64,000 bases of DNA from Nocardioides humilatus (GCF_008373755.1 NZ_VUJV01000003.1:806001-870000); one strand, 5' to 3'; positions 25,424 to 34,777 are shown, counted from the stretch's first letter. The notes: generated by a model not told the origin, from the letters alone. Numbers and translations are program-made.

Positions 25424-27586
25424 TCATTCTTGGAGTCGCGAGAGGTTACAGACCGACGCCCGCAGCGGCGAGCTGCCGCTGATCGGGTCGCTGGGTGTCT
25501 GCGGCAGGACCAGGTTGAGGTTGGCGCTGCCGACGCCGTACGGCGGATAACCGGGCAGCCCCAGTTCCTCGCACGCTTCCCACCAGCCGTGCTGGCCGAA
25601 GGCGACCTGCGGGTCGAGGTGGGTGTTGAGCTTGGCGCGGGCTCGGACGCTGCCCTGCGGGGTGTCGATCGAGACCCAGTCGCCCGCCGCGATCCCGCGC
25701 GCGGCCGCCGCGTCGGGGTGGAGCTCGACGATCGGGTCGGGAGCGCTCTTGCGGAGCGAGGCGACCTGGCGATGCTGGGTCTCGCAGAAGAAGAGGGACT
25801 TCGCGCAGCTCAGCACCAAGGGGAACTGCTCGGCGAGGTCGGGCCGGGAGCGCGGGCTGGTGGCGGGCTCCTCGAAGGTCGGCAGGCCCGGGTAGCCGTG
25901 GTCGGCCAGCGTGGCTGAGTAGAGCTCGACCTTGCCGGAGGGGGTGTTGAAGCCGGCGTCCTCGTACTTGCGGTGCCGCGTCTGGAGCGGCACGCGCACC
26001 CCTTCCGGATGCGCGCGCAGGTCCTCGAGGGTGACTCCGCTCGGCTCGAGCTGGTGGCGCCAGCCGGCCTCGATGTCGCCGCCCCAGAAGTGCTCGCCGA
26101 TCCCGAGCCGCGTCGCGAGGTCGAAGATGATCTGCAGGTCCGAGCGGGCCTCGCCCTTGGGCTCGACCAGGCGATGGCGGAGCTGGACGAGCGACTGCGC
26201 CTCCTGGCTCAGCTCGAAGCCGATCTTCAGCGCCTCCGACTCCCACGGGAAGGTCACCGGCAGCACGATGTCGGCGAGCTCGGCCGTGGGCGTCATGAAG
26301 AGGTCGACCTGGGCGAAGAAGTCGACGTTGAGCAGGGCGCTGCGACCGCGGCCGCTGTCGCCGTGGGCCATCACCATGTTGCCGCCGAAGCCGACCAGCG
26401 ACTTGATCCGTCCGTCGAGGGCGGCGCGGTAGAAGTCCTCGCCGGTGGCGTAGCCGAAGCGCGCCGGACCGAGCGGCCGCTTCGCGAAGCCCTCGGTCCG
26501 CGGCATGCCCGGCGGCACGAGCTCGCCGCCGTTGATCCGGTTGGCCGGCACCGCGTCGAAGAGCACGTTGCCGCCCGGCGCATCGAAGCTCCCGGTCAGC
26601 GCGTAGAGCACGTTGATCGCGCGCATGATCTGTGTGGTGCCGCTGTGCTGCTCCAGCCCGCTCCAGGTGTAGAACGCCGCCGGGCGCGACTCCCAGAGCG
26701 TGCGGGCGGCGTCGACGATCTGCTCGGCCGGCACCCCCGTGATCTCCTCCGCCGCCTCCGGCCGGTAGTCCGCACAGTGCGCGACCAACAGGTCCCAGAC
26801 GGTGCTGCCATCGACCACGTCTGCGGCGTTGGTCCAGTCGCGGACGAAGGCGTCGTCGTACCAACCGTGAGAGATCAGCACGTGGATCATCGACAGCGCG
26901 AGCGCCGCGTCGGTGCCCGGTCGGACGCGCAGCCAGTGGTCGGCCTTGGCGGCCAGGCCGGTCTTGCGCGGGTCGACGAAGATCAGCTTGGCGCCGCGCG
27001 CGATTGCCGCCGTCGTTGCCGTTGCGTGCGCGAGGCGCGCCACCGACGGGTTGTAGCCCCAGAAGAGGATGCAACCGGCGTTGTCGAGGTCAGGCAGGTA
27101 GGCGCCCGGGACCGGAGCGCCGAACGTGTAGAGCGGCGCCATGAACCGGCCCCACCCGCACAGCTCCATGTAGGAGGTGAAGTTGGGCGTGCCGAACGCG
27201 TGCACCAGCCGCTCGACGTAGTCGATCGCGTCGCTGATCGCGGTCGTCGATGGCGAGCTCGAGCTGAACGCGACCGCCTCGGCGCCGTACGTCCCTTTGG
27301 TCGCGAGCAGCCGCTCGGCGATCGTGTCGAGCGCCTCGTCCCAGGTGATCTGCTCCCAGCCGGGGTCAGCCGATCCCTTGGGCTGGGTGCGCCGCATCGG
27401 GTGGAGCAGGCGATCGGGGTGCTCGATGATCTTCGGCGCCGCCTTGCCCTTCACGCACAGCGCTCGGCCCGTCGGGTGGGACGGGTCCGGCTGGAGCGAG
27501 ATCAGCTTGCCGCCGTCGACCGTGGCCAGCGCCCCGCAGCGCGAGACGCACAGCGGGCAGTACGTCGGGACCGGTTCCCCGCTCAC
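25424..27586 (-). CDS. Molybdopterin-dependent oxidoreductase (DMSO reductase family, catalytic subunit)
   Basis: 720 aa. N-terminal [4Fe-4S] motif YCPLCVSRCGAL with a later ALCVKGKAA Cys; the molybdenum ligand is probably Cys143 in MELCGWGR, as in nitrate-reductase/arsenite-type enzymes with Cys ligation. The molybdopterin-binding C-terminal domain is present (DWVSIDTPQGSVRARAKL, QHGWWE). Iron-sulfur and membrane subunits are absent next to it, so it may be a cytoplasmic stand-alone enzyme, as many in actinobacteria. Substrate unknown. No twin-arginine signal is seen. Confidence 0.87.
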   Translation of the reverse strand: MSGEPVPTYCPLCVSRCGALATVDGGKLISLQPDPSHPTGRALCVKGKAAPKIIEHPDRLLHPMRRTQPKGSADPGWEQITWDEALDTIAERLLATKGTYGAEAVAFSSSSPSTTAISDAIDYVERLVHAFGTPNFTSYMELCGWGRFMAPLYTFGAPVPGAYLPDLDNAGCILFWGYNPSVARLAHATATTAAIARGAKLIFVDPRKTGLAAKADHWLRVRPGTDAALALSMIHVLISHGWYDDAFVRDWTNAADVVDGSTVWDLLVAHCADYRPEAAEEITGVPAEQIVDAARTLWESRPAAFYTWSGLEQHSGTTQIMRAINVLYALTGSFDAPGGNVLFDAVPANRINGGELVPPGMPRTEGFAKRPLGPARFGYATGEDFYRAALDGRIKSLVGFGGNMVMAHGDSGRGRSALLNVDFFAQVDLFMTPTAELADIVLPVTFPWESEALKIGFELSQEAQSLVQLRHRLVEPKGEARSDLQIIFDLATRLGIGEHFWGGDIEAGWRHQLEPSGVTLEDLRAHPEGVRVPLQTRHRKYEDAGFNTPSGKVELYSATLADHGYPGLPTFEEPATSPRSRPDLAEQFPLVLSCAKSLFFCETQHRQVASLRKSAPDPIVELHPDAAAARGIAAGDWVSIDTPQGSVRARAKLNTHLDPQVAFGQHGWWEACEELGLPGYPPYGVGSANLNLVLPQTPSDPISGSSPLRASVCNLSRLQE

Positions 27587-27631
27587 TCCATGATTGTTGC
27601 GCTATCGGTCACCCAGCGCGAGCGGCACCGC

Positions 27632-27666
27632 TGGTTGAGGTGCGAGCGCAGCGAGCCTCGAAACCA
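27632..27666 (+). repeat. Dispersed inverted-repeat element, copy 1
   Basis: TGGTTGAGGTGCGAGC, GCA, GCGAGCCTCGAAACCA: an imperfect hairpin. It lies just after the end of the metalloprotease gene (minus strand) and before the oxidoreductase gene. Related copies are at 32528, 47566, 48494 and 48527. Confidence 0.85.
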
Positions 27667-27673
27667 AGGGCCC

Positions 27674-30073
27674 TCACGGATTGATCAGCAGGTTGACCGT
27701 CACCCAGATCGAGTAGCCCCGGTCGTCCTTCACGGTGATCTTCGGCGTGGACGCCCCGGCCGAGGTCGGGGTCCCGGTGACGAAGCCGGTGGACGCGTTG
27801 ATCGTGAGGCCGGCAGGCAGGCCGGTCGCGGTGTAGAGGTAGGGCAGCTTGCCGCCGGTCCCCACCACGGGGCGGTCGCTGTAGGCGAAGCCGACCCGGC
27901 CGCTGGTGAAGTTGCGGTAGGAGATGTAGAAGGGCTCGGGGTCGACGGTCATCCGGATGACGCGCGCGGCGCTGGCCCCGCGACTGTCGGTGACCCGGAC
28001 CGTCACGCTCTTGACTCCCTCGGTCGTCGGCGTGCCGTGGATCTCACCGGTCGCGCTGTCGATCGTCAGCCCGGCGGGCAGGTTGGTCGCCGTGTAGGTG
28101 TAGGGCTGGTAGCCGTCGACGCCCTGGATCGGAGTGGCCGAGTAGGCGACGGTCTTCTCGGGGTTGGGCGCCTCGGCGACGGTGATCGCCGAGACCGGCA
28201 CCGCGGTCTGGACACCGAAGGTGCCCTTGCGGAAGACGGTCCCGCCGACGTTGTCGACGATCGTCACCGTCCAGTTGGCGATCCCGGCTGTCGTCGGGAT
28301 GCCCGAGATCAGACCGGTCGAGGAGTCGATGGTCAGGCCGGCGGGCAGTCCGGTCGCCGAGTAGGAGTAGGGGAAGGTGCCGACGACCCCTTCGGCCGGT
28401 TTCACCGAATAGCGAGTGCCGATCGTCGCCCGTGGGGTCGGGTTGGTGGCCGCGGTCAGCGCACCCGACGGCCTGATCGTGATCGGCACGGAGCGGTTGA
28501 GGAAGGCGCCGGTCCCATCGGTCACCTTGACCACCGTGGCGGAGGTCGCCGCGACGGTCGGGGTGCCGGTGATGCGGCCGGTCGTCGTACTGATGCTGAG
28601 GCCAGCGGGCAGCCGCAGAGCACTGAAGGAGTACGGCGCCGTGCCGTTCGTCGCCGTCACCGGCGCGATCGAGTAGTACTGGCCGACCGCACCGTCGTTG
28701 CCCGTGAGCACCTTGGCGAGGAGCGGGACCGGCGTGGTCGCGACCGAGATCTCGTAGTTGCCGAGCGACGCGTAGTCGCTGTACTTCCCCGCGGTGCTCG
28801 GCGCACCGGTGCCGATGCCGTCGACGTAGAGGCGGTACGTCGCCCCGCCCACGGGCAGCGTCTCCGTCCAGGTCGCACCCATGCCCGAGGGTCGCTCGGA
28901 GCCGAGGTTGCCGACCGGCGGGTTGACGGTGGCGACGGTCGCGCCGCTGGCGTTCTTGACGGTCAGCTGCGCGTCGAGGTCGGCGTAGGGGCTCGCCGTG
29001 AGGGTCACCGTCGTCGCCCCCGCACCGGTGAACGAGAAGGCGTCGACGTCACGCCGGGTGCCGATCGTGCCGTTGATCGGCGCTCCGGGGGCCAGCGGTG
29101 TGGCGGTCGGGACGTTGTTGCCGTGGTCGTCGGCGATGCGCGGTGCGGAGCGGGCGATGATGTCGATGTCGTCTTGGCGGTTGTTGGCACCGGGATACTC
29201 CCCGATCGACCACTGCGTCACCGCTTGCGCCCACGGGCTACCCATGATCGGGCCCCAGGGGTCGGTGCCCGTGTGGTACTCGTGCGTCGCGTCGCCGTCG
29301 TGGCTGAGCCCGAAGTTGTGCCCGACCTCGTGGGAGATCGTCGGCCCCATGTCGTCGGCGTAGGGCGTCATGCCGTTGGTGAAGACCAGCGCCGGTTGGT
29401 AGTAGCTGTGCCGGTAGGTGGTCGCGAAGACGTCGAGGTAGCCCTTGCCCGAACAGCCGCAGCCGGTCCACACCGGGCCGCCGGCCGTGATCACGGCGGT
29501 CGTGCCGTAGCTGGTGTCGGCCTCATCGGTGCGGTCAATGGCGGCTGCCCCTGGGTCCTTGGTCGTCACGTTGACGTCGAATGCCGCGAAGTCCTCCGCC
29601 ACGATCCGCCAGGTCTCCTGGATCTCCGCGAGCTCGGCGGTGGTGAAGGAGCCCGTCCCGTCGATGGAGTACGCCGGCAGCACCATCGGGTCGACGCTCA
29701 CCGACGCGTTCCAGGCCGTGCCCGTGACGGTCGCGCCGTTGAAGTCGAGGTAGATCGTGTGGAGCGAACCGGGCCGGGACTGGAGGAGGAACGTCTCCCC
29801 CGCGGGGTAGGTGAGGCCGGCAGCCGGGGTGCCCTTGTTGCCCGCGGGCGCCTTCGGGTCGACGTAGTAGCCCTTGCCGCAGTCGTCGAGGCGGAAGGTG
29901 GGGTCCTGGGAGAGCCGCCTCGCCGTCTTCTCGGAGAGCGCGTCGACACCGTCGCACCGGTCGCTGCCCTGGACGCTCGGCCTCGTCGGCTGCGCGCCCG
30001 AGGTCGGCGCGAGCGCGACCAGTGAGGTGGTGACAACCGCTGCGATCACCGCGCGGATGGTGCGAGTGCTCAT
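27674..30073 (-). CDS. Secreted metzincin-like zinc metalloprotease with Ig-type repeats
   Basis: 799 aa. A signal peptide (TIRAVIAAVVTTSLVALAPT) precedes a catalytic domain with the extended zinc motif HEVGHNFGLSHDG (H248), typical of metzincins, and a Cys-rich GCGCSGKG. From about residue 500 there are four putative-Ig/cadherin-like repeats, each with PAGLTIDSSTG and G.PT blocks, used for protein or glycan contact on the outside. The enzyme is probably made to digest external proteins. Start ATG 30073; GGAAG lies near it. A small unrelated OB-fold gene is 92 bp upstream. Confidence 0.85.
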   Translation of the reverse strand: MSTRTIRAVIAAVVTTSLVALAPTSGAQPTRPSVQGSDRCDGVDALSEKTARRLSQDPTFRLDDCGKGYYVDPKAPAGNKGTPAAGLTYPAGETFLLQSRPGSLHTIYLDFNGATVTGTAWNASVSVDPMVLPAYSIDGTGSFTTAELAEIQETWRIVAEDFAAFDVNVTTKDPGAAAIDRTDEADTSYGTTAVITAGGPVWTGCGCSGKGYLDVFATTYRHSYYQPALVFTNGMTPYADDMGPTISHEVGHNFGLSHDGDATHEYHTGTDPWGPIMGSPWAQAVTQWSIGEYPGANNRQDDIDIIARSAPRIADDHGNNVPTATPLAPGAPINGTIGTRRDVDAFSFTGAGATTVTLTASPYADLDAQLTVKNASGATVATVNPPVGNLGSERPSGMGATWTETLPVGGATYRLYVDGIGTGAPSTAGKYSDYASLGNYEISVATTPVPLLAKVLTGNDGAVGQYYSIAPVTATNGTAPYSFSALRLPAGLSISTTTGRITGTPTVAATSATVVKVTDGTGAFLNRSVPITIRPSGALTAATNPTPRATIGTRYSVKPAEGVVGTFPYSYSATGLPAGLTIDSSTGLISGIPTTAGIANWTVTIVDNVGGTVFRKGTFGVQTAVPVSAITVAEAPNPEKTVAYSATPIQGVDGYQPYTYTATNLPAGLTIDSATGEIHGTPTTEGVKSVTVRVTDSRGASAARVIRMTVDPEPFYISYRNFTSGRVGFAYSDRPVVGTGGKLPYLYTATGLPAGLTINASTGFVTGTPTSAGASTPKITVKDDRGYSIWVTVNLLINP

Positions 30074-30165
30074 GTGTCTTCCCCAGCCTGGAACCGACCC
30101 ATATTCCAACAGGCGATCGGCCTGCTGACTCGCGAACGGGACGATCCGTCCGAGCCGTACCAACC

Positions 30166-30549
30166 TCACCCCGCGCGGATCTCCAGGTTGTCGAGGTCTT
30201 CCACATCGATCTCGGGCACGCCGGTGTGCCGGGTGACCTTCCCGGTCGCACACGCCACGTCGCCGACGTTCGGGGCGCGGAACTTCGGCTGGTCCCAGAC
30301 GATGATCGTCAGCCGCCGCTTGTCGGGGAAGTCGAACCCGACGTTGATGAACGTGTCGTCCTCGTCCCGCCCGACTCCGGCGACCGGCCCGCACGCCTTG
30401 ACCCGGTCACCGACGTGGGACCGCGCGTCCTTCCAACTGAGCTCCTTGCGCTCGCGCGGATCGCCGTCCCGGTTGACCCAGAGGAAGGTGAGCACAGCGA
30501 TGAGCGCCACCACGAACAGCAGCGCCACGATGTTCCGGACGTACGACAC
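30166..30549 (-). CDS. Small membrane-anchored OB-fold-like protein
   Basis: 127 aa. One N-terminal membrane segment (NIVALLFVVALIAVLTFLWV), then an outer domain with beta-strand spacing like OB-fold tRNA_anti-like proteins (KDARSHVGDRVKACGPVAGV, VGDVACATGKVTRHTGVPEI). Two Cys could form a disulfide. Function unknown. GTG start; 45 bp downstream of the next minus-strand gene's stop. Confidence 0.65.
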   Translation of the reverse strand: MSYVRNIVALLFVVALIAVLTFLWVNRDGDPRERKELSWKDARSHVGDRVKACGPVAGVGRDEDDTFINVGFDFPDKRRLTIIVWDQPKFRAPNVGDVACATGKVTRHTGVPEIDVEDLDNLEIRAG

Positions 30550-30594
30550 AACCGGGAACCTAGCGCCCGGCGAGCCCGGAAGCGGGGAGCTTCG

Positions 30595-31365
30595 TCAGAT
30601 CGGCTCGCGGCTCAACAGCTCGCCGTCAGCCGACATCTCGACGCGGAATCCGCCGTCCGGCAGCACGACAGCGGTGGCGACGATGACCGGCTCGTCGGCG
30701 AGCTCAGGGCGGGAGATCGTGATGTACCAGCTCGCCTCCCGGCCCAGGCCGACCAGCGCAGCCCGCTTCGCGGCGACCACGGCTGCCGGATCGACGTCGC
30801 TGAAGTCGAAGGCGGGGGTGTGGTAGGCGACGACCTGGATGCCGTCGCTGAGCTGCCCGTCGTCGTACTCGAACTTGTAGACCAGGCCGTCCTCGACGGT
30901 CGTCGCTCGGATCGTCCAGGAGGAGATCTCGACCAATACGGCGTCCGCGTCCCCGATCGCCTCGTCGACGTCGCGCACCAGGGCCGCTGAGAGCGGGCTG
31001 CCCGCCGAGAGTCCCAGCGGCCCGGCGACCTCGGGCTCGGGGATGGCTGGGCGCTGGGCTTGCTGTTCCTGAGTCTGGCCACCGTTGTTGGCGAGTGCGA
31101 CGAGGGCCATACCTGCAAGCACGGTCAAGGCGAACCAGGCCCGTTCCTTGGCGCGGCGATGCGGTCGCGGCGCTGCGTGCTTTCGCCGCGGGAAGGTGAT
31201 GACCCGGCTCGGGCGGCCGGGCTGGTAGGGCACCCGCGGCTGCTCGTAGTGCTCCCAGTCCGACGTCCGCTCGCGCGGCCGCGCTTCGGGGACCGGCTGA
31301 TCAGGTGGCGCGTAGGGACTCCACGGCTCGGCCTCCCGTCTGCGACGCCGCCACTTGTCCCCCAC
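30595..31365 (-). CDS. Single-pass membrane protein, unknown function
   Basis: 256 aa. A very basic, Arg/Pro-rich cytoplasmic N-terminus (KWRRRRREAEPW) is followed by one membrane segment (AWFALTVLAGMALVALA, about residues 75-92) and an outer domain of ~160 residues. No enzyme motif is seen. It may share a transcript with the 30166 gene downstream. Divergent from the amidohydrolase gene at 31444. Confidence 0.68.
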   Translation of the reverse strand: MGDKWRRRRREAEPWSPYAPPDQPVPEARPRERTSDWEHYEQPRVPYQPGRPSRVITFPRRKHAAPRPHRRAKERAWFALTVLAGMALVALANNGGQTQEQQAQRPAIPEPEVAGPLGLSAGSPLSAALVRDVDEAIGDADAVLVEISSWTIRATTVEDGLVYKFEYDDGQLSDGIQVVAYHTPAFDFSDVDPAAVVAAKRAALVGLGREASWYITISRPELADEPVIVATAVVLPDGGFRVEMSADGELLSREPI

Positions 31366-31443
31366 GCCGTAGACCGTAGATGAGGCCGTGCGTCGATGCG
31401 GTTAGGTTGGCGGCATCGACGTGAGCGAGCACAGGAGCGATTC

Positions 31444-32517
31444 ATGACGCAGGTCCTGGCCGGGGTCGTCCCGGGCATCATCGACACCCACATCCACCAG
31501 TGGGACCCGTTCACGACGCCGCGCGAGGCCTCCAAGCTCGCGCCGCTCTACAAGCGGGCGCCGAAGCTGCTCGACCGGGTGGCCCCGATCATCCTCGCCA
31601 AGGGCGTGTGGCAGATGGTGCGGACGGCGCAGTACGCCGCCCAGCCCTATCTCCCTGTCGACTACGCCGCCGACGTGGCGGGCACGGTGGAGACGGTCGG
31701 CGTGCCAGTGCAGTCGGCCGTGCACGTGCAGTGCGGCTGGCACAGCGACGACCAGTCGGAGGAGACGGCGTGGCTCGACGGGCTGCCATTCGGCAAGGGC
31801 GGCAACCCCGGGCTGGCCGCGATCGTCGGCACCGACGACCCGCGGGACCCCGACTTCGCCACCATGCTCGACAGGCACGCCGCGGCGAGCTCCCGCTTCC
31901 GCGGCATCCGCTTCATGACGACCTGGCACCCCGACAAGCACGTCTTGAACTGGATCGACGAGCCCGGCGTGATGACCTCGCCGGCGTTCCTCAAGGGCTT
32001 CGCGCACCTCGCCGAGCGCGGCCTGACCTACGACGCCTACGTCTACTCCGACCAGATCCACGAGGTTGCCGCCCTGGCGAAGGAGTATCCCGACGCCACG
32101 ATCGTCCTCGACCACTTCGCGCCCCCGGTCGGCGTACTCGGGCCGATGGGTCGCGCCACCGGCCGCGACGCGGCGGCCCGCGCCGACATGCTCGCGCGTT
32201 GGAAGGACAACCTCGCGCTGCTCTCCGAGCACACCAACGTCGTCGCGAAGCACTCCGGCCTCGCCTTCCCGATGCTCGGCTGGAGCGAACGGGTCAGTGG
32301 CGACGAGGTCGCGGAGAAGGTTGCCCCGCTCGTCCAGCACCAGACCGAGGTCTTCGGCGAGGACCGCCTGATGTGGGGCTCCAACTACCCCATGGACAAG
32401 GCGATCTGCCCTTACCCCGAGATCGTCCGCGCCCTGGCCGACCTGCTCGCACCTGCCGGGCCCGACCTGCTGCGCAAGGTTTTCCGCGACAACGCCATCC
32501 GCGTCTACAACCTCTGA
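31444..32517 (+). CDS. Amidohydrolase (COG3618, TIM-barrel metal-dependent hydrolase)
   Basis: 357 aa. The start has the metal motif IIDTHIHQWDP; later blocks are FRGIRFMTTW, ATIVLDHFAPP and the end motif RLMWGSNYPMDKAICP. This matches the amidohydrolase-2 family (lactonases, decarboxylases and related). The substrate is not clear. ATG 31444 has AGGAG 6 nt upstream. A repeat element follows 10 bp after the stop. Confidence 0.88.
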   Translation: MTQVLAGVVPGIIDTHIHQWDPFTTPREASKLAPLYKRAPKLLDRVAPIILAKGVWQMVRTAQYAAQPYLPVDYAADVAGTVETVGVPVQSAVHVQCGWHSDDQSEETAWLDGLPFGKGGNPGLAAIVGTDDPRDPDFATMLDRHAAASSRFRGIRFMTTWHPDKHVLNWIDEPGVMTSPAFLKGFAHLAERGLTYDAYVYSDQIHEVAALAKEYPDATIVLDHFAPPVGVLGPMGRATGRDAAARADMLARWKDNLALLSEHTNVVAKHSGLAFPMLGWSERVSGDEVAEKVAPLVQHQTEVFGEDRLMWGSNYPMDKAICPYPEIVRALADLLAPAGPDLLRKVFRDNAIRVYNL

Positions 32518-32527
32518 TCGCTCCCGC

Positions 32528-32569
32528 TGGTTGAGGTGCGAGGTGCGCTAGCACCGAGCCTCGAAACCA
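32528..32569 (+). repeat. Dispersed inverted-repeat element, copy 2 (longer loop)
   Basis: Same flanks as copy 1 (TGGTTGAGGTGCGAG and GAGCCTCGAAACCA), but with GTGCGCTAGCAC in the centre, making the hairpin taller. It follows the amidohydrolase stop by 10 bp and may act as its terminator. Confidence 0.8.
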
Positions 32570-32655
32570 ACGGTCCTGTGGATGACGGGATGCAGCCTCC
32601 GCGCGATGCGCGAAGGATCTGCAGCATGACCTCGAGCATTGACGTGATGACCACA

Positions 32656-32693
32656 TTGACGCGGTCGGGCTATCGTGTAGGTACGGTACCTAC
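32656..32693 (+). promoter_or_regulatory. Promoter and palindromic operator of the Phd/PIN toxin-antitoxin pair
   Basis: TTGACG (32656-32661) and TAGGTA (32678-32683) are spaced 16 bp. GTAGGTAC, G, GTACCTAC (32677-32693) is a perfect 17-bp dyad that covers the -10 box. It ends 13 bp before the antitoxin start. This is the expected place for autoregulation by the complex. Confidence 0.65.
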
Positions 32694-32706
32694 CCAGGAG
32701 CTCGAC

Positions 32707-32946
32707 GTGACCACCATGACCAGCCGCGAGTTCAATCGCGATGTCAGCGCCGCGAAACGCGCCGCCGCCGACGGGCCGGTGGTGATCACCGACAAGGGGC
32801 GGCCTTCACACGTCCTCCTTTCAGTCACGGACTACGAACGCCTCACAGGCCGAGCTGGTCGCATGGCCGAGCGGCTCGCAGCCTCGGAGGCCGGCGACCT
32901 ACCGCTAGCACGCCGCACCGTGAGCGAGCGGCCCGTCGACCTGTGA
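32707..32946 (+). CDS. Antitoxin, Phd/YefM family
   Basis: 79 aa. The Phd/YefM N-terminus is clear (MTSREFNRDVSAAKRAAADG, PVVITDKGRPSHVLLSVTDY). The acidic C-terminus should bind the toxin. GTG 32707 has GGAG 6 nt upstream; the in-frame ATG at 32716 is the alternative. Stop overlaps the toxin start in GTGA. Confidence 0.87.
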   Translation: MTTMTSREFNRDVSAAKRAAADGPVVITDKGRPSHVLLSVTDYERLTGRAGRMAERLAASEAGDLPLARRTVSERPVDL

Positions 32947-33359
32947 AGTATCTCCTCGACACCAATGTGCTGAGCGACCTCCGTCGGGGACGACCTGAGG
33001 TTGTCGCGTGGACGCACCAACACTCCGACGATGACTTCGCCATCTCGGCGGTGACGCTGATGGAGATCGAACGCGGAATACGTTTGCTCGAGCGACGCGA
33101 CCCGCACCAGGCCCGGCCGTTGCGGGGATGGCTCGAGGCGCAGGTGATCCCGGAGTTCGACGGTCGCACGCTCCCCGTCGACGGCGCGGTAGCGCTCTGC
33201 GCAGCCGCCCTTCACGTGCCGGACCCGATGCCCTCGGAGGACGCCTACATCGGCGCCACGGCGATAACCCATCGCCTGACGCTCGTCACCCGCAATGTCG
33301 CGGACTTCGCAAGGGCAGGTGTCGCGACAGTCGACCCCTTCCGCGAAGGCGACGCCTGA
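32943..33359 (+). CDS. Type II toxin, PIN-domain ribonuclease (VapC-like)
   Basis: 138 aa. PIN motifs: KYLLDTNVLSDLRRGRPE, TLMEIERGI, SEDAYIGATA and LVTRNVADFARAG. Complete active-site set. Paired with a Phd/YefM antitoxin rather than a VapB/AbrB one, a common shuffling. Translation is coupled through a GTGA overlap. Confidence 0.9.
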   Translation: MKYLLDTNVLSDLRRGRPEVVAWTHQHSDDDFAISAVTLMEIERGIRLLERRDPHQARPLRGWLEAQVIPEFDGRTLPVDGAVALCAAALHVPDPMPSEDAYIGATAITHRLTLVTRNVADFARAGVATVDPFREGDA

Positions 33360-33375
33360 TGGGGCGTCGCGGCTT

Positions 33376-34071
33376 CTAACCGCTGACCGCTCCCCCGCCG
33401 CAGTCGGTGAACGCATCGACCACGATGTCTGTGACCTCGTCGGCGTCGTCGTCACTGATCGATGAGCGGTCGTCGCTGGCCACGGCGTTCAGCTGCGCGT
33501 CGGTGAGGTCGGAGTCGAGCAAGGCGTCGGCGATGCACTCGGCGACCCTCCTCTCGATCTCAGCGCCATCGATGAACGCCTGGGCGAGGGCCGCACGGCT
33601 GGGCCGATCGTCGAGCTCGAAGTCGGGGATCGTCGACATTTTCCAGTCGCCGTCCTCGTCGACGAGGGTGAACTCGTGGGTCTCCTCGGCCACACCCCAC
33701 TTGACGGAGTACGTGACCACCGCGCTGGCACGGTTCCGGTCGACGTCGAGAACCTTCATCTGTACGTCGAGCGTCTGGTACGGGTCGAACCGCCGGTCGG
33801 CATAGTCGCCACAGTTGCCGACGGCCGCAGCCTCGAAAAGGTCCTGCTGGGTGTCGTCGGAGTAGAGCTTGCAGAGCGCCTCGAAGTCACTGCCGGAGAC
33901 GGCGGCGGCGATCTCTTCTGCGGCATGCTCGGGACTGTCCTGTTCGATCAGCTCGCTGACCGTCAAGGCTGCCACCACGGCGACGCTGACTACGATCGCC
34001 ACCACGAAGAGCGACACAAGGATGATCACGAGCTTGAAGCGCGACTTCTTCGGCGCGCCCGTCGTACTCAT
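33376..34071 (-). CDS. Membrane-anchored protein, NTF2/DUF4878-like outer domain
   Basis: 231 aa. One N-terminal membrane segment (FKLVIILVSLFVVAIVVSVA). The outer part has the pattern of small lumazine-binding/DUF4878 proteins (EIAAAVSGSDFEALCKLYSD, AVVTYSVKWGVAEETHEFTL, VDEDGDWKMSTIPDFEL). The C-terminal ~70 residues are acidic and helical (DLTDAQLNAVASDDRSSISD). Function unknown. Start ATG 34071; next to a secreted protein gene 21 bp away on the same strand. Confidence 0.7.
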   Translation of the reverse strand: MSTTGAPKKSRFKLVIILVSLFVVAIVVSVAVVAALTVSELIEQDSPEHAAEEIAAAVSGSDFEALCKLYSDDTQQDLFEAAAVGNCGDYADRRFDPYQTLDVQMKVLDVDRNRASAVVTYSVKWGVAEETHEFTLVDEDGDWKMSTIPDFELDDRPSRAALAQAFIDGAEIERRVAECIADALLDSDLTDAQLNAVASDDRSSISDDDADEVTDIVVDAFTDCGGGAVSG

Positions 34072-34092
34072 CGCCTCCCCCAGCCGTTCTGA

Positions 34093-34716
34093 CTACTTGG
34101 CCGTGAGCGGCAGAGCGCGGGTGAAGTCGGTGTCGTCGACACCCTTGCCGTAGTCGCCTCGGACGAAGATGACCGACCAAGCCGAGATTCGTCCCCACTT
34201 CCAGTCCGTCCACTTCAGGCAGGACAGCGGGAGGGTGATGGTGAAGACGTCGCGCGTGGTGTCGATCGAGCGGCGGGCGCCGCGACAGTTGTGCACCGGC
34301 TCGAGGTCCTTGAAGGTCTGGATCCGCTCGTTGTAGTTGTTGGCGCTGAAGCCGACGGTGTGGATCAGGTCGGGCGTCTTGCCGATGTCGACGCCGAAGG
34401 ACTGCAACACACGGTGCCCCTGCACCCTCGCCTCAGGACCGAACACCTTCTCGGCGTGGAAGGTCAGCTTGATCTGGGGCGTGCGCCCGACGCGCTTGAT
34501 GACGATCCGCGCCGACGCCAGCTCCGCCTGCTCGTAGAAACGTCCGGGGACGTTGTCACCGGAGGCCTCGAGCCGCACGTCCGCGTCCGGATCGTTGAGC
34601 CCGACAGTGATCGAGTCGGCGCGCCAGTCAGCCTGGGTCGGTTCGGCGACTGCCGGTGCGAGCGAGGAGGCGCCGAGCGCGAGCAGGGCGACGGCGCCGA
34701 TCAGTGCAGCTTTCAC
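34093..34716 (-). CDS. Secreted hypothetical protein
   Basis: 207 aa. A signal peptide (ALIGAVALLALGASSLAPAV, cut after AVA) precedes a beta-rich domain with two Cys (HNCRGAR, LSCLKW). No family recognised. GTG 34716 is chosen because the longer ORF from 34764 has a poor N-terminus. Divergent from the aminopeptidase gene at 34778. Confidence 0.7.
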   Translation of the reverse strand: MKAALIGAVALLALGASSLAPAVAEPTQADWRADSITVGLNDPDADVRLEASGDNVPGRFYEQAELASARIVIKRVGRTPQIKLTFHAEKVFGPEARVQGHRVLQSFGVDIGKTPDLIHTVGFSANNYNERIQTFKDLEPVHNCRGARRSIDTTRDVFTITLPLSCLKWTDWKWGRISAWSVIFVRGDYGKGVDDTDFTRALPLTAK

Positions 34717-34777
34717 GCCGGAACAGTAAAGGACACCTCCGCCACCCACCGCGTTCGCGGCCAACTAACGTGGGCCC

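Noticed and set aside
25973-30025. Very long plus-strand open frame (1350 codons) across the oxidoreductase and metalloprotease genes
   Set aside because: It is antisense to two clearly conserved genes; the Arg/Val/Gly-rich product is the usual GC-driven shadow.
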